Origin: Streptomyces sp. MUM 178J
GTDB lineage: Bacteria; Actinomycetota; Actinomycetes; Streptomycetales; Streptomycetaceae
Assembly (NCBI RefSeq): GCF_022414575.1
Contig: NZ_JADWYQ010000017.1
Coordinates: 1 to 64,000, forward strand
Reading direction: 5' to 3'
Length of the DNA: 64,000 nucleotides
Shown in pieces: positions 51,790 through 61,514 of the stretch. Each line of letters opens with the position of its first letter. The first letter of the stretch is position 1. The notes beneath the pieces were generated by a model. The model was not told the origin of the DNA. It saw only the letters and a list, made by a program, of their open reading frames with translations, and ran no database searches. Made by a program: the position numbers and the translations under genes.

Positions 51790-51837
51790 CCTCGGCGACC
51801 GACCCCGGCATGGGCCCCACCTGCCGACACACACGGT

Positions 51838-51878
51838 GAAGGGGCTGTGTGCGGCTCACAGCCGCACACAGCCCCTTC
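51838..51878. terminator. 19-bp perfect bidirectional terminator
   Basis: GAAGGGGCTGTGTGCGGCT (51838-51856) and its exact complement (51860-51878) flank a 3-base loop between two convergent genes. Confidence 0.92.
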
Positions 51879-51904
51879 CCATGCTCCGAACCGGGACCGT
51901 CGCC

Positions 51905-52258
51905 TCAGGCGGCGGACACGAACTTGGGATTCGGGCCGTACTTGTTCTCGGCGGCCTGCCCCTCCGTCGCCATGAAGACCAGCATGACGATGGCGCCGAC
52001 GAGCGGCACGAAGTACATCAGCAGCCACCAGGCCGAACGGCCGGTGTCATGCAGCCGACGGACCGTCACGGCGATCATCGGAACGAGGATCGCGATGTAG
52101 TAGAGAACGTAGGGGACCATCGACTCGATCAGAGCGCCGATGATCGCCAGCAGGACGACAGCGATGATGTTGAAGAGGGTGAACATCCAGTATTCCTTGC
52201 GGCGCGCACGGCCGCCGAATCCGGCGTAGTTCTTGAGCACTGCCAGGTACCAGTCCAC
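51905..52258 (-). CDS. DUF805 membrane protein
   Basis: A 117-residue protein beginning with the family hallmark (YLAVLKNYAGFGGRARRKEYW), then three or four membrane helices and RRLHDTGRSAWWLL. The family is widespread and uncharacterised. GTG 52258 is chosen because GGGAGGGG lies seven bases before it. A 17-codon extension to 52309 would include that site in the coding sequence. Confidence 0.9.
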   Translation of the reverse strand: MDWYLAVLKNYAGFGGRARRKEYWMFTLFNIIAVVLLAIIGALIESMVPYVLYYIAILVPMIAVTVRRLHDTGRSAWWLLMYFVPLVGAIVMLVFMATEGQAAENKYGPNPKFVSAA

Positions 52259-52453
52259 TGCGGTTCCCCTCCCAAAGTCCCTTGTCAGGGACGCATCGTT
52301 TTCAGCCAAGCAGGCGGAAACCTAACCATGCGCCGACGGCAGATCAAGTCCGTTCTCCCCACTGCCAAAAGGGACGCCGACCTGCCGCACAACCGTGTCC
52401 ATACCGATGCCAAGACGACCGGTCCGACTCCGCAGAACGGGAGAAAGACGACC

Positions 52454-52481
52454 GGCCCGCGACCCACGGGGGTCGCGGGCC
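52454..52481 (-). terminator. Terminator of thiC
   Basis: GGCCCGCGACCC (52454-52465), loop ACGG, GGGTCGCGGGCC (52470-52481), 36 bases past the thiC stop. Confidence 0.88.
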
Positions 52482-52516
52482 AGTCCTGTGCGCGTGGCCC
52501 TCGGTCAGCTCAGCCC

Positions 52517-54471
<1,955 letters not shown>

Positions 54472-54550
54472 GTGCAAAGGTGCCACCACGCTAGCGCCAT
54501 TTCTGGCGTGCTGAACAGAGGGGTCCCTCCGTTCTTGCGATGATCGGTCG

Positions 54551-55918
54551 GTGACTTCCTCGCCGCAGACGCCCGAACCCCACGGCCACAGCCATGCCCA
54601 CGGTCCCGCCGCGCCTGTCTCACAGCACCTCCGCAGAGTGATCGCGGCGGTGCTGATTCCTTTCGCCACCGCGGTCTTCGTGGGCCTCGCCGTTCTCTGG
54701 CCCGGTGGGGCCCCGGCGCATGAGCGCACCGGTGTGGGATTTGACCGGCAGACCCAGCAGGGAGAGGTCGTCAAGATCGAAGAGGTGGACTGCGCGGACG
54801 TGAACGTCGGGCAGGTCCCTCCGACCGGAGACTCCTCGACGGCACAGGGCCGTGAGGCGATCAACTCCCAGCAGGGCGTCTGCAAGCGAGCGACGGTGGA
54901 GGTCACCAGCGGAGGCGACAAGGGGCGGACCTTCGTCGAGATCGTGCAGCCCGACGCGCCACGGCAGTTGGAGGAGGGGCAGGGCGTGGTGGTGGCCTAT
55001 GCGCCGGACGCACCGCGTGATCTCCAGTACTCCGTGATCGATGTGGACAGAAAACTCCCCATCGCCCTGCTTGCCGGGATTTTCGCGCTTGCAGTGATTC
55101 TGGTGGGCCGTATGCGAGGGGTGATGGCGCTGGTCGCACTGGCGGCATCCTTCGCCGTGCTGACGCTGTTTATCCTGCCCGCGATTCTGCAGGGCTCGAA
55201 CCCTCTGGTCGTGGCCGTGGTCGGAGCCAGCGCGATCATGCTGATCGCGCTCTATGCCTGCCATGGCGTCACCGCACGCACTTCGGTGGCGGTGCTGGGC
55301 ACATTGATCTCGCTGCTGCTGATCGGGCTGCTCGGCTCCGTCTTCATCGACTGGGCCAGTCTGACCGGCGACACCGACGACTACACGGGTCTGATCCACG
55401 GCTTGTACCCGGATATCGACATGAGCGGCCTGCTGCTGGCCGGGGTGATCATCGGATCGCTCGGCGTGCTCGACGATGTGACGGTGACACAGACCTCCGC
55501 GGTCTGGGAACTGCACCAGGCGGACCCCCGGATGGGGCCCCGCAAGCTGTATCAGGCCGCCATTCGGATCGGCCGCGACCACATCGCGTCCGTTGTCAAC
55601 ACCCTTGTCCTCGCCTATGCGGGTGCGGCGCTGCCGCTGCTGCTGCTCTTCTCGATCGCGCAGAGCAGTGTGGCCACGGTGGCCAACAGCGAGCTTGTGG
55701 CACAGGAGATCGTACGGACGCTGGTCGGGTCGATCGGGCTGGTCGCCTCGGTGCCGCTGACGACGGGCCTCGCCGCTCTCGTCGTCTCCGCGGACCGGCC
55801 CGCCGAGGGGGCCGTCGGCACGGGGCCCGGTGCGGGCGGCCCGGGGGCCGGTGCGGCGTCGGCGGAGGAGTCGAACGGTCCGCGGCGGGGCGGCCGGGGC
55901 CGCCGGCGCAAGAAGTAG
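54551..55918 (+). CDS. YibE/F-like membrane protein
   Basis: A 455-residue protein. After a cytoplasmic N-terminus and first helix (about residues 27-50) comes an extracytoplasmic domain (about 55-155). Seven or eight helices follow that make the YibE/F domain (LALAVILVGRMRGVMAL-like start, YPDIDMSGLLLAG, GSLGVLDDVTVTQTSAVWEL, ALPLLLLFSIAQ), and a basic Gly/Arg tail ends RGRRRKK. The family is possibly a permease, with no proven substrate. It is divergent from thiC. Confidence 0.9.
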   Translation: MTSSPQTPEPHGHSHAHGPAAPVSQHLRRVIAAVLIPFATAVFVGLAVLWPGGAPAHERTGVGFDRQTQQGEVVKIEEVDCADVNVGQVPPTGDSSTAQGREAINSQQGVCKRATVEVTSGGDKGRTFVEIVQPDAPRQLEEGQGVVVAYAPDAPRDLQYSVIDVDRKLPIALLAGIFALAVILVGRMRGVMALVALAASFAVLTLFILPAILQGSNPLVVAVVGASAIMLIALYACHGVTARTSVAVLGTLISLLLIGLLGSVFIDWASLTGDTDDYTGLIHGLYPDIDMSGLLLAGVIIGSLGVLDDVTVTQTSAVWELHQADPRMGPRKLYQAAIRIGRDHIASVVNTLVLAYAGAALPLLLLFSIAQSSVATVANSELVAQEIVRTLVGSIGLVASVPLTTGLAALVVSADRPAEGAVGTGPGAGGPGAGAASAEESNGPRRGGRGRRRKK

Positions 55919-56002
55919 CCGCCGGGGAGCAGCTCCACCGGGCTCCATGGGATGCCGGGCTCCACGCCGGTCGCGGCGCGGCGCCGGGTGCGGAAGGAGG
56001 GC

Positions 56003-56446
56003 TCAGCCTGCGTTCTCCTCGGCGAGGATCCGTCCGAGCGCCGCCTCCAGATGCCCCTCGAAGTCCGAGAGCGCCCACTCCTGGCCCAACGGGACCAGCG
56101 CGTCCGTACGGTCGAGAAAGGCCACCAGAGGCGCCACGCCCACCCGGAACAGCGCCCGGTCCTCCCCGACCTGCAGCCTGATGGTCACATCGCGCAGGAC
56201 TCCCGATTCGCCGTGATCCAGTGGTGCGATGTGCACATCACCGCGTCCCGACGGGGCGTTGACGCCGTCGAGCAGCAACTCTCGCCCGAACGCCCAGGTC
56301 ACCGGCGCGTCCCCGGGGAGGTGAAAGGTCATGCGCACCGCATAGGGATCCTCAGTGTCATAACACAACTCCACTGGGACTTTGAAGGAGAGCTCCTCCG
56401 AGACCAGAAAGCACATGAGGACCTCGGCCTGAACCGACTCGCGCAT
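56003..56446 (-). CDS. ssgA: Sporulation-specific cell division protein SsgA
   Basis: A 147-residue SALP-family protein. MRESVQAEV, FLVSEELSFKVPVELCY, AVRMTFHLPGDAPVTWAFGR and FEGHLEAALGRILAEE match SsgA as I know it. SsgA marks septum and branching sites and is needed for sporulation division. The ATG at 56446 gives the standard N-terminus. It follows ssgR on the same strand with a 145-bp gap, and SsgR is its known activator in S. coelicolor. Confidence 0.95.
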   Translation of the reverse strand: MRESVQAEVLMCFLVSEELSFKVPVELCYDTEDPYAVRMTFHLPGDAPVTWAFGRELLLDGVNAPSGRGDVHIAPLDHGESGVLRDVTIRLQVGEDRALFRVGVAPLVAFLDRTDALVPLGQEWALSDFEGHLEAALGRILAEENAG

Positions 56447-56591
56447 CAGATACCCCGCAGCAGATGAAACAATGAAATGAAATTCATGGTGAGAAAGGGA
56501 CGCTGCTCGGGAATGACCCCATCGGCCTTCTTGAGCAGCCCACTTGACGCCATCGTGCTGGAATCCGCACCTGATCACAAGCAGTGGTTTT

Positions 56592-57371
56592 TCAGATACT
56601 GATAGAGAAGGCGAGGGAGCTCAGAAGCCGGCCAATTCCGCTGCGCAACTGCTCCACCGCCGGAAGCAGCCGCCCCTGCTGATCGGACGGCAGGGAAATG
56701 GCCATCGCCGCGGCGCCGGAGCCGGCGGTGATCGGAATCGCGGCGCACACGGTGCCCAGCGCATATTCCTGCCGCTCCACGACGGGCTGCATACGGTCCA
56801 TGGCGTTCAGCCGCTCCAGCAGTGTGCGCTGGTCGCGCACGGTGTACGGGGTGATGGCCTGGACGGGGTGCCGGTCCAGATGCCCGAGACGGGACGGCTC
56901 ATCGAGCTGGCTGAGCAGACACTTGCCCAGCGCATGGGCATGCCCGGTCTCGCGGAAGTCCGCCCACTCGTCGACGGCGGGCGCGTAGGGGGTGTCGGCA
57001 ACTGCAACGATTTCGATTTCACCCTCGCGGTAGACCGCGAAGTAGACGGGCGCTCCGATCGCATCCCGCCAGTACGTCAACGACTCCTCGAGCTTGGTCA
57101 GACGATTCTGCTGTGCCGCGTCCATGGCGAGCCGGCTCACCGAAGCGCCGAGGACGAACACGCCGTTCTCACGCCGGAGATAGTCCTCGTGCGTCAGAGT
57201 GCGCAACAGGTGATAGGCGGTGGGCAGGGGGAGCCCGGCTTCCCGTGCGAGCTGCTTGGCGGGAGCTCCGTCCGGGTGGGAACCCACGGCTTCCAGCAGT
57301 CTCAGCGCCCGCTGCACCGAGCCGATCAGCGTAGGGGCGGCGGCGTGCGCCGCCGTTGTCGCCATGGCCAT
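56592..57371 (-). CDS. ssgR: IclR-type activator SsgR
   Basis: A 259-residue IclR-family regulator. The winged helix (about residues 13-75: GSVQRALRLLEAV, AKQLAREAGLPLPTAYHLLRTL) is followed by the IclR effector domain (RDAIGAPVYFAVYREGEIEIV, HAHALGKCLLSQL, VCAAIPI). Position directly upstream of ssgA and the family identify it as SsgR. The start is ATG 57371 or 57365. A GC-rich hairpin (CGCGGGGG/CCCCCGCG, 57412-57430) lies in its leader and could dampen expression. Confidence 0.93.
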   Translation of the reverse strand: MAMATTAAHAAAPTLIGSVQRALRLLEAVGSHPDGAPAKQLAREAGLPLPTAYHLLRTLTHEDYLRRENGVFVLGASVSRLAMDAAQQNRLTKLEESLTYWRDAIGAPVYFAVYREGEIEIVAVADTPYAPAVDEWADFRETGHAHALGKCLLSQLDEPSRLGHLDRHPVQAITPYTVRDQRTLLERLNAMDRMQPVVERQEYALGTVCAAIPITAGSGAAAMAISLPSDQQGRLLPAVEQLRSGIGRLLSSLAFSISI

Positions 57372-57569
57372 GGTCACCCCCAGGCGTGGTGACGGGCCGC
57401 AGAGACCCGCCCGCGGGGGCCGCCCCCGCGCACCCGCCGCCCCTTCTGTCGACCGCAAGGGCGGCAGAGCTTTGCCACTGTAGGGGCAGGTCCTGCCCGG
57501 GCAAGGGGTTTGCCTGGGGCGTTCCCCCCTGCGGGCTAATGCCGGGGGCGAGGGTGTGCGAGCCCCGCT

Positions 57570-57788
57570 CTACCAGTCGCCGCGTGAGCCCGAGGACGAC
57601 ATGAACTTCCGCACGACGAAGATAAGCCCGCCGACCAGCGCGACGAAGAGCAGTACCTTGAAGAGCAGGCCGATCACAAAGCCGACGACGCTGGCGATCA
57701 TCCCCCCGAACAGGACGAGGGCGATGACGGGCACCGCTACCCACTTCACCCACCAGGGCATCCCGGCGAATATCTCCCGCACGGCCAT
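57570..57788 (-). CDS. DUF5326 small membrane protein
   Basis: A 72-residue protein with two membrane helices (about residues 14-35 and 40-60) and a short basic tail (RKFMSSSGSRGDW). The start MAVREIFAGMPWWVKW and length match the streptomycete DUF5326 family, which has no known function. Confidence 0.85.
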   Translation of the reverse strand: MAVREIFAGMPWWVKWVAVPVIALVLFGGMIASVVGFVIGLLFKVLLFVALVGGLIFVVRKFMSSSGSRGDW

Positions 57789-57921
57789 CGTCCATACCTC
57801 GCTTCTGAAGACTCGCTGCGTTCTCTCGGTATCGATGCTAGGCGTGCGGGGGAGGTGAGTGGGGGAACGCCGGCCCTTGATAACCCCTGAGTGGACCCCT
57901 AGGGATTGCCGGGCGCGGCCG

Positions 57922-58239
57922 TCAGCCCTCCGGCGGAGCGAAGACCACCATCACCCGCAGGTCTTCGGTGATGTGGTGGAACTTGTGCGGGACCCCGGCC
58001 GGCACGTAGATCACGCTGCCCCGTGCCACCTCCGTCGTCTCCGTGCCCACCGTGATCGACGCGCGGCCGCTGACGACGAAGTAGACCTCGTCCTGGTTGT
58101 GCGGAAGCTGCGGGTCCAGCTCCCCCGCATCCAGTGCGTACAGCCCGACCGACATGTTCCGCTCACGCAGGAACTGGAGGTATGCGCCTTCGTTGGCGGC
58201 GCGCTCCGCCTCCAGCTCATCCAGTCGGAATGCCTTCAT
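57922..58239 (-). CDS. Cupin-domain protein
   Basis: A 105-residue single cupin. Motif 1 is PHNQDEVYFVVSGRA (with His and Glu metal ligands) and motif 2 VPAGVPHKFHHI. It is a small metal-binding beta-barrel, and its enzyme or binding role is not evident. ATG 58239 follows GGGGCGG. An ATG eight codons earlier is possible. Confidence 0.88.
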   Translation of the reverse strand: MKAFRLDELEAERAANEGAYLQFLRERNMSVGLYALDAGELDPQLPHNQDEVYFVVSGRASITVGTETTEVARGSVIYVPAGVPHKFHHITEDLRVMVVFAPPEG

Positions 58240-58290
58240 CGTCCGTCCGCCCCTGCCCTTCACCCGATCGCGTCTGCCACGATCGGACCC

Positions 58291-58668
58291 ATGATGAATT
58301 TTATAGTCAAGACGATCGCCAACGCGGTGGCTCTGGCAGTCGCCATCTGGCTCTTCCAGGACATCACCCTCACCGGTGAGAGCACCGGCAAGAAGACCGT
58401 GACGCTGATTCTGGTGGCTCTGCTCTTCGGTCTGGTCAATGTCATCGTCAAGCCGTTGGTGAAGCTGCTCACGCTGCCGCTCTTCATCCTCACCCTCGGA
58501 CTGATCACCCTGGTGATCAACGCGCTGATGCTACTGCTGACCTCGTATCTCGCCGACACGCTCGATCTAAACTTCCATGTCGACGGCTTCTGGACGGCCG
58601 TCGGGGGCGCGCTGGTCATCTCGATCGTCTCGTGGGCGATGAACGTGGCCCTGCCGGACGGGGACTGA
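58291..58668 (+). CDS. Phage holin family IV-like membrane protein
   Basis: A 125-residue protein with four membrane helices (MMNFIVKTIANAVALAVAIWL, then GLVNVIVKPLVKLLTLPLFILTLGLITLVINALMLL-like core, and VGGALVISIVSWAMNV). It belongs to the large family named after phage holins but found in most bacterial chromosomes, so a lysis role should not be assumed. It ends five bases before the PLP-enzyme gene and is probably co-transcribed. Confidence 0.9.
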   Translation: MMNFIVKTIANAVALAVAIWLFQDITLTGESTGKKTVTLILVALLFGLVNVIVKPLVKLLTLPLFILTLGLITLVINALMLLLTSYLADTLDLNFHVDGFWTAVGGALVISIVSWAMNVALPDGD

Positions 58669-58672
58669 CCGG

Positions 58673-59848
58673 ATGAGCGGCACTGTCGAGCCGGGAAACC
58701 GGGCCGGCGACCCGGTGGGCGACGGCACCAGGGCAGTACGGGCGGGACTGCCCGAACCCGTGCCGTACGAGCCCGCGCTGCCGGGACCGGTCTTCGCGGC
58801 CCACTTCCATCTGCCGGGCGAGCCGACCGGGCCATACACCTACGGCCGGGACGAGAATCCGACGTGGACACGGCTGGAACAGGCCGTCGGGGAGCTGGAG
58901 GCGCCAGGGGAGAACGTCGAGACGGTCGCCTTCGCCTCCGGCATGGCGGCCGTCTCGGCGGTGCTGTTCTCACAGCTGCGGTCCGGAGACGCGGTGGTCC
59001 TGCCGGACGACGGCTATCAGGCGCTGCCGCTGGTGCGGGAACAACTGCGGACGTACGGAGTCGAGGTGCGGACCGCTCCCACCGGTGGCGACGCCCAGCT
59101 CGGCCTGCTGGACGGGGCCCGGCTGCTGTGGATCGAGTCGCCGTCCAATCCTGGGCTGGACGTCTGCGACATCCGCCGGCTGGCCCGGGCGGCCCACGCC
59201 GCGGGCGCGCTGGTCGCCGTCGACAACACACTCGCCACCCCTCTGGGGCAGCGCCCCCTCCAGCTGGGCGCCGATTTCTCGGTGGCCAGCGACACCAAGG
59301 GCACAACGGGCCATGGCGATCTGCTGCTCGGCCATGTGACCTGCCTCGATGCGGAGCTCGCAGCCACCGTGCGGCGCTGGCGGAAGGTCGTCGGAGCCAT
59401 TCCGGGGCCGATGGAGGCCTGGCTGGCACACCGCTCGCTGGCCACGGTGCAGCTACGGGCCGACCGGCAGTGCGCCAATGCGCTGGCCCTCGCCGAAGCG
59501 CTGCGCCGACGCGCCGAGACCGGTGGCCCGCGGGACGTGCGGGCGGTGCGCTACCCGGGGCTGCCGTCCGACCCCTCATACCCGACCGCCTCACGGCAGA
59601 TGCGACGCCACGGCTGTGTCATCTCCTTCACCCTGCCGGGCCGCGCTCACGCCGAGAGGTTCCTGTCCGGGCTGACGCTGGTCGACGACGCCACCAGCTT
59701 CGGGGGCGTCCGGTCCACCGCGGAGCGGCGCGGCCGCTGGGGCGGCGATGCGGTGCCGGAGGGCTTCATCCGCTTCTCGGCGGGGATCGAGGACACGGAC
59801 GACCTGGTGACGGACGTCCTCAGGGCGCTGGACAAGGCGGCGGGCTGA
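58673..59848 (+). CDS. Cys/Met metabolism PLP enzyme (cystathionine lyase-like)
   Basis: A 391-residue fold-type I enzyme with HLPGEPTGPYTYGRDENPT, FASGMAAVSAVL, LLWIESPSNPGLDV, VAVDNTLATPLGQRPL and the PLP lysine in SDTKGTTGHGDL. Cystathionine gamma-lyase or gamma-synthase activity is likely but cannot be separated by eye. The divergent-side LysR gene downstream may regulate sulfur genes, though they share no promoter. Confidence 0.9.
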   Translation: MSGTVEPGNRAGDPVGDGTRAVRAGLPEPVPYEPALPGPVFAAHFHLPGEPTGPYTYGRDENPTWTRLEQAVGELEAPGENVETVAFASGMAAVSAVLFSQLRSGDAVVLPDDGYQALPLVREQLRTYGVEVRTAPTGGDAQLGLLDGARLLWIESPSNPGLDVCDIRRLARAAHAAGALVAVDNTLATPLGQRPLQLGADFSVASDTKGTTGHGDLLLGHVTCLDAELAATVRRWRKVVGAIPGPMEAWLAHRSLATVQLRADRQCANALALAEALRRRAETGGPRDVRAVRYPGLPSDPSYPTASRQMRRHGCVISFTLPGRAHAERFLSGLTLVDDATSFGGVRSTAERRGRWGGDAVPEGFIRFSAGIEDTDDLVTDVLRALDKAAG

Positions 59849-59852
59849 ACGG

Positions 59853-59889
59853 GGCGGTCCGAGCCTCCCCCCTCCTGGCTCGGACCGCC
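59853..59889 (+). terminator. Terminator after the PLP-enzyme gene
   Basis: GGCGGTCCGAGCC (59853-59865) pairs perfectly with GGCTCGGACCGCC (59877-59889), starting four bases past the stop. A further partial copy of the left arm follows directly. Confidence 0.85.
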
Positions 59890-59969
59890 GGCGGTCCGAG
59901 CGTGAAGAGCCGCTGCAAGGACCGCGTCAATAAGGCTAGTTGACTCTGCGTCAGTGTCCAATCACAGTA

Positions 59970-59999
59970 GCGACAGCGACCTATCGACTTATTTATAGT
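59970..59999 (+). promoter_or_regulatory. Candidate promoter and LysR box
   Basis: A near-consensus -10, TATAGT (59994-59999), has GCGACA (59970-59975) 18 bp upstream as a possible -35. CTAT-N10-ATAG (59981-59998) is an inverted repeat overlapping the -10 box, well placed for autorepression by the LysR protein. Confidence 0.5.
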
Positions 60000-60041
60000 T
60001 GGACTGGTCCGGGGGAAAGGTCGGATCGGGAGGGGCATGGC

Positions 60042-60932
60042 ATGGATCTGGCCCTGCTGCGCACGTTCGTCACGGTGCACCGGGCCGGCTCCTTCACCCG
60101 TGCCGCCGCACTCCTCGGGCTCTCCCAGCCCGCCGTGACCGGGCAGATCCGCACGCTGGAACGGCAGCTCGGCCGCCCTCTGTTCCTCCGTCAGGCCCGC
60201 GGCGTCACCCCCACCACCATCGGCGACGAACTCGCCCACCGCGCGGCGCCGCATCTGGACGCCCTGGTGGAGATCGCGGAAGTCGGTCTGGACGAGGAGT
60301 CCGGGGTGCGGACCCTGCATCTGGCCGGGCCCCCCGAGTTCACCTCGCAGCGCGCCCTGCCGGCGCTCACCCCGCTGATCGCCCAGGGTCTCGCCGTGCG
60401 TGCCGCCTTCGGCACCTCCGAGGAGACGCTGGACGGGCTCGCCGCGGGCCATCACGACCTGGCCATCGCCACCGCGCGGCCCCGCGGCCGGCTGCTCGCC
60501 TCGACCCCGCTCTGCGACGAGGAGCACGTCCTGGTCGCCGCGCCGCGCTGGGCCGCCCGGCTGGGTCCCGACGTCCTGCGCGAGGGCCGCGTGCTGCTGG
60601 AGCAGTTGCCGTTCGTGGAGGTCCATGAGTCGCTGCCGCTGGTCTCCCGCTACTGGTCCGCGGTCTTCGAGTCCAAGCCGGCCGCCGCCGCGGCCGTCAT
60701 CGCACCCGACCTTCGGGCCGTGCTGGAGGCGACGGCAGCGGGGGCCGGGCTCGCCGTGCTGCCGCGCTATCTGTGCGAGGAGGCGCTGGCAAAGGGCCAG
60801 GTGGTTGCCCTGCTGGAGCCCCCGGTGCCACCGCTGCGCACCTACTTCCTGGTCGTACGCACCGGAACGCTCGCCCTCCCGCATATCGCACGGGCGCATG
60901 AGCGGCTGCTGCGGGCCGCCGTGGGCTGGTGA
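60042..60932 (+). CDS. LysR family transcriptional regulator
   Basis: A 296-residue regulator with the classic N-terminal HTH (DLALLRTFVTVHRAGSFTRA, LGLSQPAVTGQIRTLE, LFLRQARGVTPTTIG) and a two-lobed effector domain. The ATG at 60042 follows GGGAGGGG. A second ATG five bases earlier is out of frame. No target gene is obvious. The neighbours are a PLP sulfur enzyme and a Nudix gene. Confidence 0.92.
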   Translation: MDLALLRTFVTVHRAGSFTRAAALLGLSQPAVTGQIRTLERQLGRPLFLRQARGVTPTTIGDELAHRAAPHLDALVEIAEVGLDEESGVRTLHLAGPPEFTSQRALPALTPLIAQGLAVRAAFGTSEETLDGLAAGHHDLAIATARPRGRLLASTPLCDEEHVLVAAPRWAARLGPDVLREGRVLLEQLPFVEVHESLPLVSRYWSAVFESKPAAAAAVIAPDLRAVLEATAAGAGLAVLPRYLCEEALAKGQVVALLEPPVPPLRTYFLVVRTGTLALPHIARAHERLLRAAVGW

Positions 60933-61012
60933 CAGCGAGCCCCGCACCATGAGAGGGCCACCGCGGAACCGAGGGGAGTTTCAGAACCGCCCGTACGGGC
61001 GACTCTCTTGCC

Positions 61013-61492
61013 ATGACCGAACGACCAGTGGTCAAGCGCACCGCACGCGCCATCCTCCTCGACGGAGACGATCTCATCCTGATCAAGCGCACCAAGCCCG
61101 GGATGGATCCCTACTGGCTGACTCCGGGCGGCGGGGTCGAGCCGGGCGACGCGACCGTCGTCGACGCCCTCCACCGGGAAGTCGACGAAGAGCTCGGCGC
61201 GAAGATCACTGATGTGGTGCCCTGTTTTGTGGACACCGTCGAGCACATCGCCGAGGGCGGTGTGACCGGAGTGAAGGTGCAGCACTTCTTCGTCTGCCGA
61301 CTGGAGTCGATGGACCCCGCACGGCGTCATGGGCCGGAGGTCGACGAGCCCCTCGGCGAGTACGAGATCGTACGGGTGCCGTTCAGCCGGGTCGGCATCG
61401 CCGCGGTGCACCTGGTTCCGCTGTCGCTGCGGCACTATCTGGACGGCAATATCGAGGGTGTACGGGCGATGCACGCCCCCGACCTGGGCTGA
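61013..61492 (+). CDS. Nudix hydrolase
   Basis: A 159-residue protein whose Nudix box is visible at GGGVEPGDATVVDALHREVD followed by EELG. The REVDEELG helix is intact. An Asp replaces the usual first Glu of the box (GD instead of GE), a tolerated change in some members. Substrate, a nucleoside diphosphate derivative, is not predictable. Confidence 0.9.
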   Translation: MTERPVVKRTARAILLDGDDLILIKRTKPGMDPYWLTPGGGVEPGDATVVDALHREVDEELGAKITDVVPCFVDTVEHIAEGGVTGVKVQHFFVCRLESMDPARRHGPEVDEPLGEYEIVRVPFSRVGIAAVHLVPLSLRHYLDGNIEGVRAMHAPDLG

Positions 61493-61514
61493 CCGCCGGA
61501 CGTCAGGCGGTCAG
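61489..61514. terminator. Bidirectional terminator over two stop codons
   Basis: CTGACCGCC (61489-61497) pairs with GGCGGTCAG (61506-61514). The left arm contains the Nudix stop codon and the right arm the stop of the convergent globin gene. Confidence 0.8.

Noticed and set aside
58291..58668. Phage lysis gene or prophage because of the holin-family name
   Set aside because: No other phage gene is near, and this family is common in bacterial chromosomes without phages.
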